A stretch of 64,000 nucleotides of DNA. Origin: Mauremys mutica. Taxonomy: Eukaryota > Chordata > Testudines > Geoemydidae. The stretch's first letter is position 1. The number at the start of each line of letters is the position of its first letter. The notes below the pieces were generated by a model that ran no database searches, was not told the origin of the DNA, and was given only the letters and a program-made list of their open reading frames with translations. Shown here piece after piece: positions 11,890 to 24,600 of this stretch. Location: positions 62,949,321 through 63,013,320 of the forward strand of contig NC_059075.1 in assembly GCF_020497125.1 (NCBI RefSeq), written 5' to 3'. Both the position numbers and the translations under genes were made by a program.

Positions 11890-13929
11890 CTGAAAGCACC
11901 TTTATTACCTTTTCCCTGGCAGGAGCCTGAGCGGTTGCAGCTTCAAGGCTGAGCCTTCCAGTCTGAGTCCAGGATAAGTGGGACAATCTTCTTCACAGCC
12001 TGTCAGAAAGCTTTACCAATTAAATAAGTCAGGAACCTTGTGCTGTGAGTAGGAAGATGGAGACGGGGTGCAAGAACCCAGTCTGGGGAAGAGGAGGCTG
12101 GAGTTAGGATTGGATAAATTAGCCTGTCATCTGAAGAGGAGGGGCCAGACAGCAAAGGCCAGGAAAAGCATAATGTGGAACTGCAGGAAAATGCATGAGT
12201 TTATGTGCTGTCTGTTGGATTGTTGCCATCTTGGTAGAGGCTGCAGCCTCATGGTACATGGCATGACGTTTAATGCCCATCATATTCATATTTTGGTTAC
12301 AATTATCTTTTAATCAGAGTTCATTGTACACTAGATGCATGCATCAGTATGTGATGTTTGATTATTAGTACCTTCTTTTCTTGACACACTTTTGTTGCTT
12401 GTGAATAATACATGAGTGTTTACAGAGGTAGATAAATGATCTCATGTATAACTCAGATTCATGTGTCTCATTATAGCTGCTTTTTGATTTTTCAAGTGTG
12501 GGCCATCTCCTATTTCACGCTTACACACACATCACAACAGGAAGGGTAGCGACTCAATTGTTCTTTGCTAAATGCAGTTCAGTTGTGATCACAGTTTAAA
12601 ACATATTGTTTTGACAGTGTTATGAAAATTAATTGGCCCTGCTTTTATTTTACAGAAGTCTCCTCAGCTGTTTCATTGCACATGCTCTGTGTCAGTGTAC
12701 TGGATCATCAGCTAGTCAATAGCATATAGGACAGCATAATTACCACGCTGTAATTTAATTATATGCCAGTGCACCTAGTAGCTGCATTTGATATTATGTG
12801 ATTGTATAGCAGCTAACCCCGCCCGGTGCAGTCCACAGCATATTGGTATTTTACTCCTTTCCCATCTTGTGTATATGTATTAAGATATGGTCTTGAAGTA
12901 TATGAACACATACTAGTTGTTGCCATAAGATTCCTGCTTCGCTCACTGTGTTGAACAAGAGCTAAGATGAGGTGGATCAAATTTCACTTTGGGTGGATAA
13001 CTTCAGCTCACACCCACATGAACAGGAAAAAAGAGACACTGTTGGAGGCTGATGGTCTTCTTCAAACATCACAAGACTGATCTGACTAATAAGCATGTGC
13101 ATAATTATAAACTTAAAGGCCACCATTAAACAAAACATTTATAAAAACAACAGGTGAAAGGCAACGTGTTAATGCTGATGAAACTGTGAAGAAAGTGAAT
13201 CTCCTTGATACTCTATGTACATTGAGCATAGCAATTCATGAAAGAATACACGTGACCAAGCTGTTTTTAAAAGGCTAGATATTATTTAATTTGTGTGATA
13301 GTGAGAACAAAACCGAAACAAATGGCTTTAATCAATAATGTCATATGATCCTCTTACGAGTGGCGAGGATTTTATGGATTTTGTTAACATGGATGCCAAT
13401 GAAACAACAGGAGATTTTATGGATGAAAAGGTACTAGGCACTCTAAAGAGAACAGATGCTGAAAATAAACAGATAGATGAGGAGGAGTTACACTGATTGC
13501 CCTAAGCACACAGCAGTATCTTTGCATTTTCTCCACAACAGTGAAATGGAGCCAGAAAAGTAGACTAGTCAGTGTGTGAGTAAAACTATTAGACAGAGAG
13601 TCAATTCACAGAGCAGACATTCTTGACTTAAACCAAAATTACTGAAGTTTTAAAAGATTATTTCCATGCTCGTTTACTGTGCTGTCATTTTTATTATGGC
13701 TTTTAAATGTGTATATTATGTATAGTATTTCATAAAATACCATGAACTGTCCTTTACTTAAAACAAATACCTAGGTCATGACTCAATTAACTTTATTTCC
13801 TGGGATGGCTATCTAATTGGAATGAATCAGAATCCACCAAAGCATCCCAGGTTAAACAACTCGTGGTCTGGCCAAACACGAGAAAGCTTTCGTCACTCCC
13901 AAGTGGTAGAAGATAGAGCATTCAGGAGG
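11890..13929. other. Intergenic DNA between the paralogue exon and the main gene
   Basis: No coding exon, RNA gene or clear transposon was recognised. A first exon for the downstream paralogue would be expected somewhere between 9946 and here, but none could be identified. Confidence 0.45.
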
Positions 13930-14038
13930 ATTAGAGCAACAAGGCGGGTAAGGTAATATTTTTTTACTGGACTGACTTTTGAGAGACAAGTTTTCAAGCT
14001 TATGCAGAGCTCTTCTTCAGGTCTGGGAAATGTACTTA

Positions 14039-14745
14039 GGGCTTGGCTACACTTGCAGATGTAGAGCGCTGTGAGTTAAACCCACCTTTGTAGAGCTCAG
14101 TAGGGAAAGTGTTGCAGTCTGTCCACACTGACAGCTGCTTGCGCACTGGTGTGGCCACATTTGCGGCACTTGCAGTGGCATTGGGAGCGGTGCATTATGG
14201 GCAGCTATCCCAGCATGCAAGTTATTGCAATGTGCTCTTCAAATGAAGGGGGTGGAGTGTGACAGGGAGTGTGTTGTGTGTTTGTTGGGGAGAGAGAGTG
14301 GGTTTTGGGGGGCTGAGAGCATGTCAGCATGCTGTCTTGTAAGTTCAGACTGCAGCAGACCACCCCCCCACCGCCTCTCTCTCTCACACAAAGCATTTCA
14401 CACTAATGGCTTGCATGCCAGCTGTTAGAAATGGAGCTTTGAAAGGGCATTTCCGCTTTTCTACAGGAGTTCAAAACAATGACAAGAGTGGCCACTTGAC
14501 TTAAGGGGATTATGGGTCATTTCCGGAGGCTGATCAGAGCGCAGTAACTCAACACCTTGTTCACACTGATGCCCGTACATTATAGCCAAGGCGCAGCAAA
14601 TATTATTCCTCTCACCGAGGTGGAGTACCAGCGGAGTAGCTGCGGAGACAGAGCGCTCTACGTGCCTTGCCAGTGTGGACGAGGAGTAAGCTAGGGCACC
14701 TGGGGCTCCTTTATTGAGCTGTGACTTGCAAGTGTAGCCAAGCCC
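14039..14745. mobile_element. Non-autonomous Harbinger-type DNA transposon
   Basis: A 707-base element with inverted ends GGGCTTGGCTACACTTGCA and its complement, flanked by TTA on both sides (14036-14038 and 14746-14748). TTA target duplications are typical of PIF/Harbinger. No intact transposase is seen. Removing it restores the Penelope-like sequence around it. Confidence 0.85.
14710..14715 (-). promoter_or_regulatory. Candidate polyadenylation signal AATAAA
   Basis: AATAAA on the minus strand about 720 bases after the PLA2G4E-like stop codon. It lies inside the Harbinger element that interrupts the Penelope-like fragment. The position is plausible for a 3' UTR end, but no transcript evidence is available and later signals exist (for example near 13793). 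Confidence 0.3.
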
Positions 14746-15434
14746 TTAGTATCACAGCTAAATACAAGGCGGAACAGATTGTTAGCATAAGTAGTTGACA
14801 CATATTTCAAGGGATCATTAAAGGTAAAGTAGCCTGTTAGCACCTTACTAGTCAGAGGGGAAAAGGGTCGGGGAAAGATGGAGGTGGGAGGGATGGTGAG
14901 TTATAGATTGTTATAATAAGCCATAAATCTAGTATCTCTGTTCAGTCCATGACTTTTATCGTCTAGCAAAGTTATGAATTTAAGCTCCCAGGATCATATT
15001 TCAAAGGAATTGTGCATGTTTCCTTTGAGGATGAGGTCTGAGAGATCAGATATGGAGTGATGGCTTTGTGAAAAGTGTTCACCGCAGATGATAGGGTATT
15101 TTTGTCTTTATCATTTTTCTGTGTGAACTCATTCAAAAGTCTGGTGATTGTCTGGTTTCACCCACATAGTTGTTATTGGGGCATTTAGTGCACTGGATGA
15201 GGTACATGACATGTTGCGATAGGCATGTGTAGAACCCATGGATCTTGAAAGAAGTGTTGAGTGGGGTGTTGATCATTGTAGCAGAGGAGATAGGTCTGCA
15301 GGTTTTCCATCTGTTGCTCTGGCAGGGTCTGATGCCGCTTTGAGTTAGTGTGGCCTTGTCTGTGAAGATGATGATCTGGGAGAGATTGGGGGGTTGTCTG
15401 AAGGCCAGAAGAGGGGTTTCAGGAAAGATTTCTT

Positions 15435-15673
15435 TCAGGAAGATGACTGTGCTTGGGATGGGGACTGGGTCTGAGATTGTTTTCTCTGCCTCACAGCTGC
15501 ATGCAAGGCCTGAAGAATCAAGTTTTCATTATTCTGGATGTTGTAATTAGTTAATTTCAGCAGCTTGTTGAAATCTTGTGCCTTCAGTGAGACCTCCCTT
15601 GTAGAATATGGGGAATAGAAACTGGAGACATCAACTTTGCCCAGTTCTATTTCTGATGCACTGCGTTCCACAC
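15435..15673 (-). CDS. PLA2G4E: PLA2G4E-like exon 20 with stop codon
   Basis: Encodes [39 protein letters not shown] and [13 protein letters not shown], which match the family end. It then runs into a Gln/Ser-rich tail of 14 residues and a TGA stop at 15435-15437. The acceptor is CATTCCCCAG. The tail, from about 15479 downward, is in a different frame from an adjoining Penelope-like reading frame and looks transposon-derived. The mammalian protein instead ends in a Lys-rich tail. Confidence 0.95.
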
Positions 15674-18600
15674 CTGGGGAATGAAAAAACAGAAACAATG
15701 GGTTTCACTACTGAGTCCCTGTTATACGTATGGTACATATCCATCTAATACACTGCAGCAAGAACAGCCCAGAGGGTGCTGACAGATTTAATTGCCAATC
15801 CAGTACTTTGATCTCTGGAACATTGGTGAGGATGAAGGAGACTGCATTGCTGTCACCACCTCCTACTGTCCAGTCCATGAAAAGTCATTTATAGAGGTCT
15901 TACAGAGGACTGCATGTCTACCACCCAGTCTGGAGAGGAAGAGGTTTCAGTGACAGTGAGGAAAAAATTAAACGGGACGTTGAGAGCAGGAAGAAGTAGA
16001 AAACTGGTATCTCCAGAAATGATCATAAAAAGAAAAAACTGTGATTCATCCAGTACTTTTGCAACATAAACAACCACCTCCTCAAATGGCCCACAGTATA
16101 AAGTACAAACAGCCTCCTCCCATGTCTGCTTCACCCCATCAGAAAAACCTTCCCAACAATCATCTGAAATCAAACTGCTCAACTTAAAAGATATGCTTTG
16201 CGCTGCACTCTAAAGGCTGTTAAACTTGGACTTTGGAAGATGTCAACAAGGAGCACTTTTCCTCCAGACCTCAGTTGTGTGTAGAACCCATAGCCAGATC
16301 CAAAAGTCCTCAAGGTTTTATAAATGAAACCCCGCAACTTGAATTTCTCCCACAGTGCACAGGAAGTCAGTACAATTCACAGACCACAGGTATAATGTGC
16401 TCATGTAAGCTCGCTCCACTGAGCAGATGGCCCACTACATTTTGTACTCGCTGAAGTTTTTGAGTGGTCTGCAAAAGTATCCCCAAGCACAGCACAGTGC
16501 ATTAGACTGAGCAGGAAGTGACAAAGTCATGAATGATGGTGACTGACTCCATATCATCAGAGAAAGGCCACGTCATCTTAGCTAACTACAGAAAATAGTG
16601 GCACATACCCACATTCATATGATTAACATATCCTTTTTCAACATGACACAGTTACCACTATTCCCTCATAATAATGGGTAGATGACGGTCCAAAAGTATC
16701 CTAAAACTGTGAATCGTTGTGGCCAATAGAGGGAGCAGTGGAGATTAGTATAGGAACAGAATTTTGTTTCAGGTTAAAAATTGTGAAGGTGTACAATTGT
16801 TTTCTATGTCATCAATTGACACTTAATACCAGTTATACAGCAAGGTGAACAAAAAATTCTTTTCAAATGCTTAATCAAGTCTAATGATTCTGAATTTGCT
16901 CTGAAATTCTGCTCTGCTTCTTGGATGTATTGCAAAGTCTGCTAATCAGTTTCACCTCTTTCTTATCCAGATCCCTGTCTGAGGTAAACCCTGGAAAAAC
17001 AAGAAAACTGCAGTACCCAAATCTGATGAAAAAGGTTATGTAAAGCTGAGTAACACCAACATATGGAGAGAATTACAACCTCAAATGCCTCACCTTTTCC
17101 CACAGCTGCCTCAAGTAACTTACATGTTGAACACATGATTTATACAGAAAGTCTAGCTCTCTGCCATCCAAGACTTAAATAATTTGTGCTGGCCTTCCAA
17201 ATTGTTCAACAAAGGCCTAAAAACACAAGTCATGGAATAAAAAAATATTGTAAAGGTGTCTGAACCTATATTAAACTGAATGTTTTCTATAACCTCAATG
17301 TTAAACTTTTGTGGTCTTGATTAATTGACACTAATACTTGGTGAGATAACACCAAGTTTGAGTCAGACCGAGGTAAATGTGAGACTAAAATAAGGGTTGT
17401 CATATGGAACAAATGAGTAGAGTTGGGTGAAATTTTTCAAACAGAATCTTTTTTTCGGTGAAAAATTCAGACTCTGCAACACAGAAACGTTCCATGAATT
17501 CGCATAAAATTCTCTGAAATGTTCATATTGGAGAAAAGGGTTTGATATTTTTGAACTGAAACATTTTGATTTTTTGATTCAAAACCATTTTTATTTTAAA
17601 TGTCCTTTATTTTCACTTTTTAAAATTTAAAAATGAAAAAAGTTTGAAATTGAAACAAAACATTTCATTTCAGATTAAACATTTCATTCAGCTTGAATTT
17701 AAAAAAAAACTTTTCAATGTGTCACAAATTTTGAAAAAAAATTGGTTTTGGCTGAATCGAAAACAAATTTTTATTTTCGAGTTTTTGGGAATTGCCAGAA
17801 AACTGAAAATTTTTGCCCAAACTCTATAAATGAGTGATATTACTGGCTGAAAGTCATCATTTAGAAGTCAGTCATGTTGAAAATAGAAAAAGGGACCCAG
17901 AGAAGAGATATGTTTATTGGTGTGAAATAAAACACAAAACTCTAGAGAGAGTGAGCAGGCTGCTCATGCTGACTATAATGCAATGACTGACTGCTGTTTA
18001 CTTACCAGGTGCTATGTATCTTTGGAAGCTGTCATTCACAAGTGGGAAATAAAGCAATATGGGAGCACCTGGGTTCTCTGCATCTTCAAACATATAACAC
18101 TCCTTTAGATTCTTCCTTTCTTCCTCATTCAACACAGGCTTAGGAAATGGGATTCCTTGCTCTGAGAAGTACGTGGAGGCCCGGTCTAGAGGCTACATCA
18201 TCATAGAACGGAACAAACCAACAAACAGACAAAAGTCATGATGGGATTGTACTGGGATGCCAGTAAGAATGCAAGCGACTGGAGACACATGGGTTACATT
18301 AAAAGGGTTGCTGACAATACATTTTACTTTGTTCCTTGGAGGGGTGTCCAAAAATAATCTTACTGCACAAAACAGGAAAACACTTAGTACAGATTGTAAA
18401 GACAGTTCAAAATTATACTATTCATTTAAAGACACAAGTGGCCAAGAGAGTTGTAAAACAGGAATTTGACTGGGAACAACACAGCAAGAATTCAAAGGCA
18501 AGAATGGTGTTACCCAAGATAAGGTCTGCATTTAAATATAGATGGGTCAGGGAGGTGACCTGCAGATCTGGTTTAGACTCCGTTTTAGAGTTTGTGTTTG

Positions 18601-21600
18601 AGGACAAATCAGAAGCAGGACTCTCAGTCAAAATCTGACTCTAATGCACTGAAATCTAGTGAGCAGTTCTCATAAAACAAGTCTGACATTTAAATGGGGA
18701 CACCAACAAGCATGTGAAGAATTTTTCATTTGTTAAATCACACTTGGATAACTCAGGAAGTAAATAAATAAAAAAAGACCAAATAAAGTTTTATCAAACT
18801 TTTTTTTCAATCACATGTGGACTGAAAATGAACTTTCAAACCCTAACGACTGTCAGAAAGTTGAATTTGTTCCTTAAGATACGGGACAGGTTTCTAATGG
18901 AAGTGGCATCTCAACCATTACTACTGCTTAGTGCCACACCACACAATGCTTTAATTAAATGTAGCACATAGACCATTGTTCCCAAAACAGGGATACATGC
19001 CACTATCTACAACGTAGTTCAAATTAGATCAAGATTTTTCCTCCTGGAATCACCTTTCTCTTCTACTATTTAAAAGTAGGAAGTTACTAACACTGGCTAA
19101 TAAAGACTTACAGACAACTGGCCATTACTGAAGAAAACAAAGGAGAAGCTGACCGCTCTTACCATTGTCTGTGATCCTCCACTGTAGTTTAAATGCAGGA
19201 TGACATCCACTTTCCTCTCTGGTCTCATAAGTGGTGGGTAACTGGTATCAAAGAAGAATGCAGTATCTACCAGCTCCAGATGCTCTGCAGTGTGTCTCAG
19301 TTGATTAGGCAAAGAGTCTAGCATAGTGTCTGAAAGGTAAGTATTTCTTATAAATGAACCATTGCAGGAGCAAATCTGCTACCTCTTGAATTTCAAGGGT
19401 CAGACAGAAAAGAGAAGTACAGCTTCTGTCCCGCCCAAGGCATGCACAATTTCCTTTGCTTTGTGACAGCTATACCACTATAGCTTGCCCGTGCCATACA
19501 GCAGTGGTTCTCAACATTTTTTGCACTGTGACCCCATGTCACAAGAGGGGAGAGTTTCAGGACCCCACCTCCATCATTTGGGGACCCTTTTTTATCTAGG
19601 CATAAAGAAAAGGAAAGTTGTTAAAATCTAGCTGGAGCTATGGAACTCCCTTTCTCACTCAGGCTGAGAATCCATGCCTTCACATGGGTCCTCTCGGATA
19701 TAGATGGTCATTCCATTTCTGGCATCCTCCTATTACTTCACCCCAGGCTCTGGCTCTAGTAGCAGCCTCTCCTCTGTTGAGAAGGCATTTCTTCTGACCG
19801 TCCATTCAGTCTCTTCTGTCTGTTCATCAGAATCTATGAAGCATGCCAAACCTGAGAGAGCTTTTCCATGTGACCTACAGCAAAATGAGTGGGGTCCCAC
19901 TAAAGCAATTCTACTAAGCACTTTCAGCTCCAAACAATTCAAAAGATGAATCAAATAGTTCTGTTAAAAATTAGCTTCAAGTTTTGTGATTTGGGGTGAA
20001 CGGATTAAAAAAATGAAGCTAATTCATTCTCCCTGTCCTAGTCAGGATGCATGAGTTAAACATAAAGCCCATTCAGTTCTCTCCAAGACATGCAAGTTTC
20101 CCTCACTAAATTCCAGACCCCCAAATTATCTCAAAGGAAGCCATTCAGAACTGAGTGGCAGTACTATACCTTTCCATTTAGAAAACTGCTCATGCTGTGT
20201 GTACTCGTTGTGCATCTGGAAACCCCTTAAGAAACTGTGGTACTTTGATACCGCTGGGCGATCCGTTAAAATATCTCGAAGTGCATTGGAAATGCCTCCT
20301 GCAGGAGTGTACATGCAAGTAGCCATCTCATGTGGCCTCTCAGGTAGATCAGGTTCTTCCTCTGAAGAAAGGTGGTAGAAATATCATAAATTATCCATGT
20401 TGTAGGGGCAGATGGAGGGGGAGGTGTGGAATAGTCTTCTGCAATAGTAGTAATAATAATAATTTATTATCTATATAATTTTCTAAACGTGCACCTAAGG
20501 TCTGGATTCAAAGCCCACTGAAGTCAATGGGAGTCTTTCAACAGACTACAATAGGCTTTAGATCAGGACCTTAATGCACCTTCAGAATGAGGGCTGAGAT
20601 TCAAATTAGACAACGTTGTCATGATATTCTTTTCCTTGGGGGAAGCAATTGGAAGAACTGGCCCAGACTATTTCATTTCCCTTTTTCTGAGTTTTCTGAA
20701 GACCATTTGTGACACAGTTTCACTGCCTGTGTGGTATATTGGATACATGCACTCAAAACTGAAGGAGGGCTCATTTGTAAAGGTCCAAATAAAATATATA
20801 CGTATACATTACAAAAAATAAAACAACAACATTCAAATCCAGTAGGCCTCAAGCCAATATTAATAGTTTCCTGGACCCAGCAAAACTAACATTTCCCTCC
20901 CCTGCTCTACTTAATCCCACAGTACCCCAACTCTAAGGGCAAGTCTACACTTAAAACACTGGACCAGCACAGCTGTAGCACGTCAGTGAAGACACTACCG
21001 ACACCAATGGGAGAGGTTCTCCTATTGGCATAGGTACTTCACCTCCACCTTCACAAGAGGCAGTAGCTATGTCAACAGGAGAAGCCCTCCTCTCAACATA
21101 GCACTGCCTTCACCAGGGGGTCATGTCAGTTTAATTGGATTGCTCAGGGGTGGAGTTCATATACTTATGAACAACATAGTTATAACGACATAATTCCCTA
21201 GCGTAAGACCTAGCTTAGGAAAACTGGGGAAATAGACTGACTTTGTAACGTGACCTCAAAGCCAGCAAATGCAGAGGAAAGGGGAGGCAAATTGTAGAGT
21301 CAAAGACCCCTCATTGAAAATGCCCTGCTATCAGCCCCACCCATTTACATCCAAAGGTGTTAGCTTGTGCAGTCCTGATGACCTTAGTTTCACACAAGGA
21401 ATAAGGTGTGTCCAACGTAGTTCAGGGAAAATGTTTAGCGTAAAAAGCAACATTTTGAATTGCATCTGGAAACGAACTTGGGGGCTAGCAGAGATTCCAG
21501 AACACAGGCAAAATATGCTTTATGTGGGAAGCAACACTAAGTGCTTTCCTGCATGAACACTAAGTTCAGTAGAAGAAATTCTTCTTCCCAGTCCTTATGA

Positions 21601-24600
21601 GACAACATCTTGAGACTACCTCATTTTTTCTTAGCTCCTTTTCATTAGGCCCTACACTATGGCAACTCTCCCTCACCTAAAGAGTATCTTATTATTGCTG
21701 CTTCAGGATCAACAAAGAGAGTGCAACACCAGGCACTACTTACCTTTCCTGGTCCTGCCCTGGCCCTGAGAATGAGCATACTGCCAATGTGGGTATAGTT
21801 CTCACATCAGATGAGCATACAGGAGCAATCAAAACAAAATGGAAGGGAAAGCCAGATTTACCTATTTCAGTCACTCTGTCTTGGGTCCATCTGTGCCAGA
21901 AGTCCTCTGAATTGTCAGCTGCATGCCATGCATCCAAGAGATTCTTGGAAAACACACTACTCCACATTCCTATCAAGAGGAAGAGATTTAATAGCAACAT
22001 ATGAGTCCAAGTGAAGACTGATGCATTTGTAGTGAACACGACCTTTTGTCCCTCCCCACAAATCCGTTTCACGTTTTTTTCTAATTTTAACATATAGCCC
22101 GGGCTTCTACAACTAGATTCTTGGAGCGCGGAAAAGAAGGATGTAAAGCAAGTCTCTCCTGAGGGTGCAACGTCTGCAGTTCTTATATGAGTTAAATTTG
22201 CAAAGCTGATTTGCACCCATATTTATAATCACTGTAAATTATCAAAATAAGAGACCTCCAAAATTGGACTATCGCCTAGATCCAAATATTGGCACATTCC
22301 TCAATCCAGCTTTTGCTCCTCAGCTGTTGGAACTCTGTATTTCAATGAGAAAGATGGTTCAAAAATGGTAAAAACTTCACAGGATATTTCAAAGTTGTTT
22401 CCATTTCCTAGGGTTTGACCTGGAACAATTTGTTTTTCTTTTTCCCTGAAATATGTCTTGACAATTTTGAATTTTAATTTGTCCCCTTTCTCTTTTTCCC
22501 CTCCCTTTTTGTCACTGAATGCAGCAGAATAAAAAAATCTCCAAAGTCAGGCTCCCCCATTCCCAACTTATTTTGGGGTTTTTTCCTTTTGCCATTCTGT
22601 AACTTTTCCAAAGTGGAAAAAGTCTTGAAAAGTTACAGAGTGGCCAAAGGAAACATAGAAAAGAAAAGTAAAAAAAGTGTGTGGGGTAAGGGGGAACCCT
22701 AGATATCATTCATTATACTGCATTCAGTAGCAAACAGGAATGGAAGGGTGGAAAAGTGGGAGGGAACGCAGTTCAAAATATTTAGTTTGATAAAAACCCA
22801 GACAATTTGAAAAAGGTCATTTATGTATTTTTAAAGTCTTTGTTTGAATAGAAAGGCATTTTAATCAAAAAAATATTCAAATGAAAACTCTCTCTAATCA
22901 GCACTAATTCAGGGAATCAGCCACAGAGGTTATCATTAAAGGTGCATGGGACACAGTTTTCCCATCCCACAAATATTTTTGAGAGTTCACATTTTTTCCC
23001 CCATTTCTGAAAGTCAAAAATCTCAGAAATATTTGCAAACCAAAATTCCAATTTTTCCACCACTTCAGGTCAGTTGAAACATTTTGTTTTGATAATTGTG
23101 AAATTTTGCATTTTGATTTCAACTTTTTTCTTTTATTAGGCCCTTCCCCCATCTAATTCGATTACATTTCAAAACAAAAATCATTTTGAAGCAGAAAGCC
23201 AACATTTTTTGTTTAAAAAAATGACAATATACTTTCCCATTTTGACAATTTCCAACTTTTTTTTTTCTGCTAAGTCAGGAAATTTGTCAAAATTGACCCC
23301 GTTTCACAGTTTCAGTTTGGACAAATCAGCATTATTCAATGAAAACAATTTGTCAAAAAAAATTCTGATGTGCTCTAGTTCTTATCTCTCTAACTGCCAG
23401 AAGATAGCAGACTTTTTATATCTCTATTTATTCTTTTTTTTTTCAAATTTCTGTGGATATATAATTTTCTTTTATGCCTTGCTTCTCCAGCTTCTTTCAT
23501 AACCCCCCGTTTGCTACTATATATTGTTTATTCATGTAACTATTCTTTAAATCCTTGTAGAGATATCGGCATACAGTATGAATGAAAGACATTACTACTG
23601 GGCTTAGACATGCTGCTATTTATTGGGCTATCTTTTCAGTGTTATCATGCTGTATTCCTCAGGGTTATAAATCAACAATAGAACTATGCCCTAAGGGGCT
23701 GAACTGTAGAGATTTGGAATATAAAAGTGTGTGATGTTTTCTGCAAACTCAGGTGTTAAAGGTGTATAAAATCTCATATCTGCTCTGAATCTATCATTTG
23801 GAATCACAAGAAAAGGAAACCAAGTGCAACTGTTTAGAACACTTGGGAAGATTTAGAATCACATTTAACTTTATCTGCTGCTCATTAAGATATAGAAACA
23901 TTTTCTGCAATTAATACTGCACCACTACAGCCAGTCGCAGAACAGTGGCCTTCCAGGTACTGGTTTCCATTGCTATTAGTGTTCTTATTAGGTAAACACT
24001 TTCCCAAGTGAATAAGACACCTTGCATGAAGCAGATCCGAGATTCTGGGAGCTTCTTCATCAGCCGGCCCATGAAGAACTCGCTTCCAAAATCCTCCGCA
24101 CGAATAAAGGCTCCATATTTCAGAAATCCCACCTCATAGGGAGTGAACTCCACCCACTCTGCAAACAGAGCCATAAAAAACTATTTAACTGCAGTGGGTA
24201 ACTAGACATGGTGTTAGCCAGCAGGTAAAGAGAGTGAAAAGTAGAATAAACCTTCTGAGTTTCAGCTTTTTCAAGGTGAACTATGTTATAGGAACCACCA
24301 TTGTTTGTAACTAGCCATTTTTATTTACTATGAGTGCCACTGAAGGACATGGAGAGTGACTTAGGACTTAACAAATGGAGGGGGTAGCTCTGTCCTCAAA
24401 ATCGGCCAGACAGTGGCCTTCATTCATTTTCAATTTACATGAGTTTTGTCACCGGAGGCACAAGGTCCACCCAGTCTGGGAGTTGTGGCAGCTCAAGGAA
24501 CCCCAAACCCCTTCACAGTGGAGCCTGCAGCTAATCAACCAAAGTAGCAGAAGAGGGACATGGCTAGGAGCAATGGGGAGGAGTAATGAGTCAGCATATC

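Larger units (their letters stand above)
13930..15478 (-). mobile_element. Penelope-like retroelement fragment (GIY-YIG region and 3' end)
   Basis: On the minus strand an open frame from about 15475 to 15140 reads FPETPLLAFRQPPNL, a Cys-rich stretch and YLIQCTKCPNNNYVGETRQ. The latter resembles the GIY-YIG endonuclease domain of Penelope-like elements. Below this it follows the 3' sequence of a dispersed turtle retroelement, ending in the tail near 13930. The copy is 5'-truncated at the end of the PLA2G4E-like coding region, lies in the same orientation as the gene, and is split by a Harbinger element at 14039-14745. Family name is from pattern memory. Confidence 0.7.

Noticed and set aside
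18336..18638. 100-codon plus-strand open frame
   Set aside because: Antisense to intron 18 of the PLA2G4E-like gene; no resemblance to a known protein.
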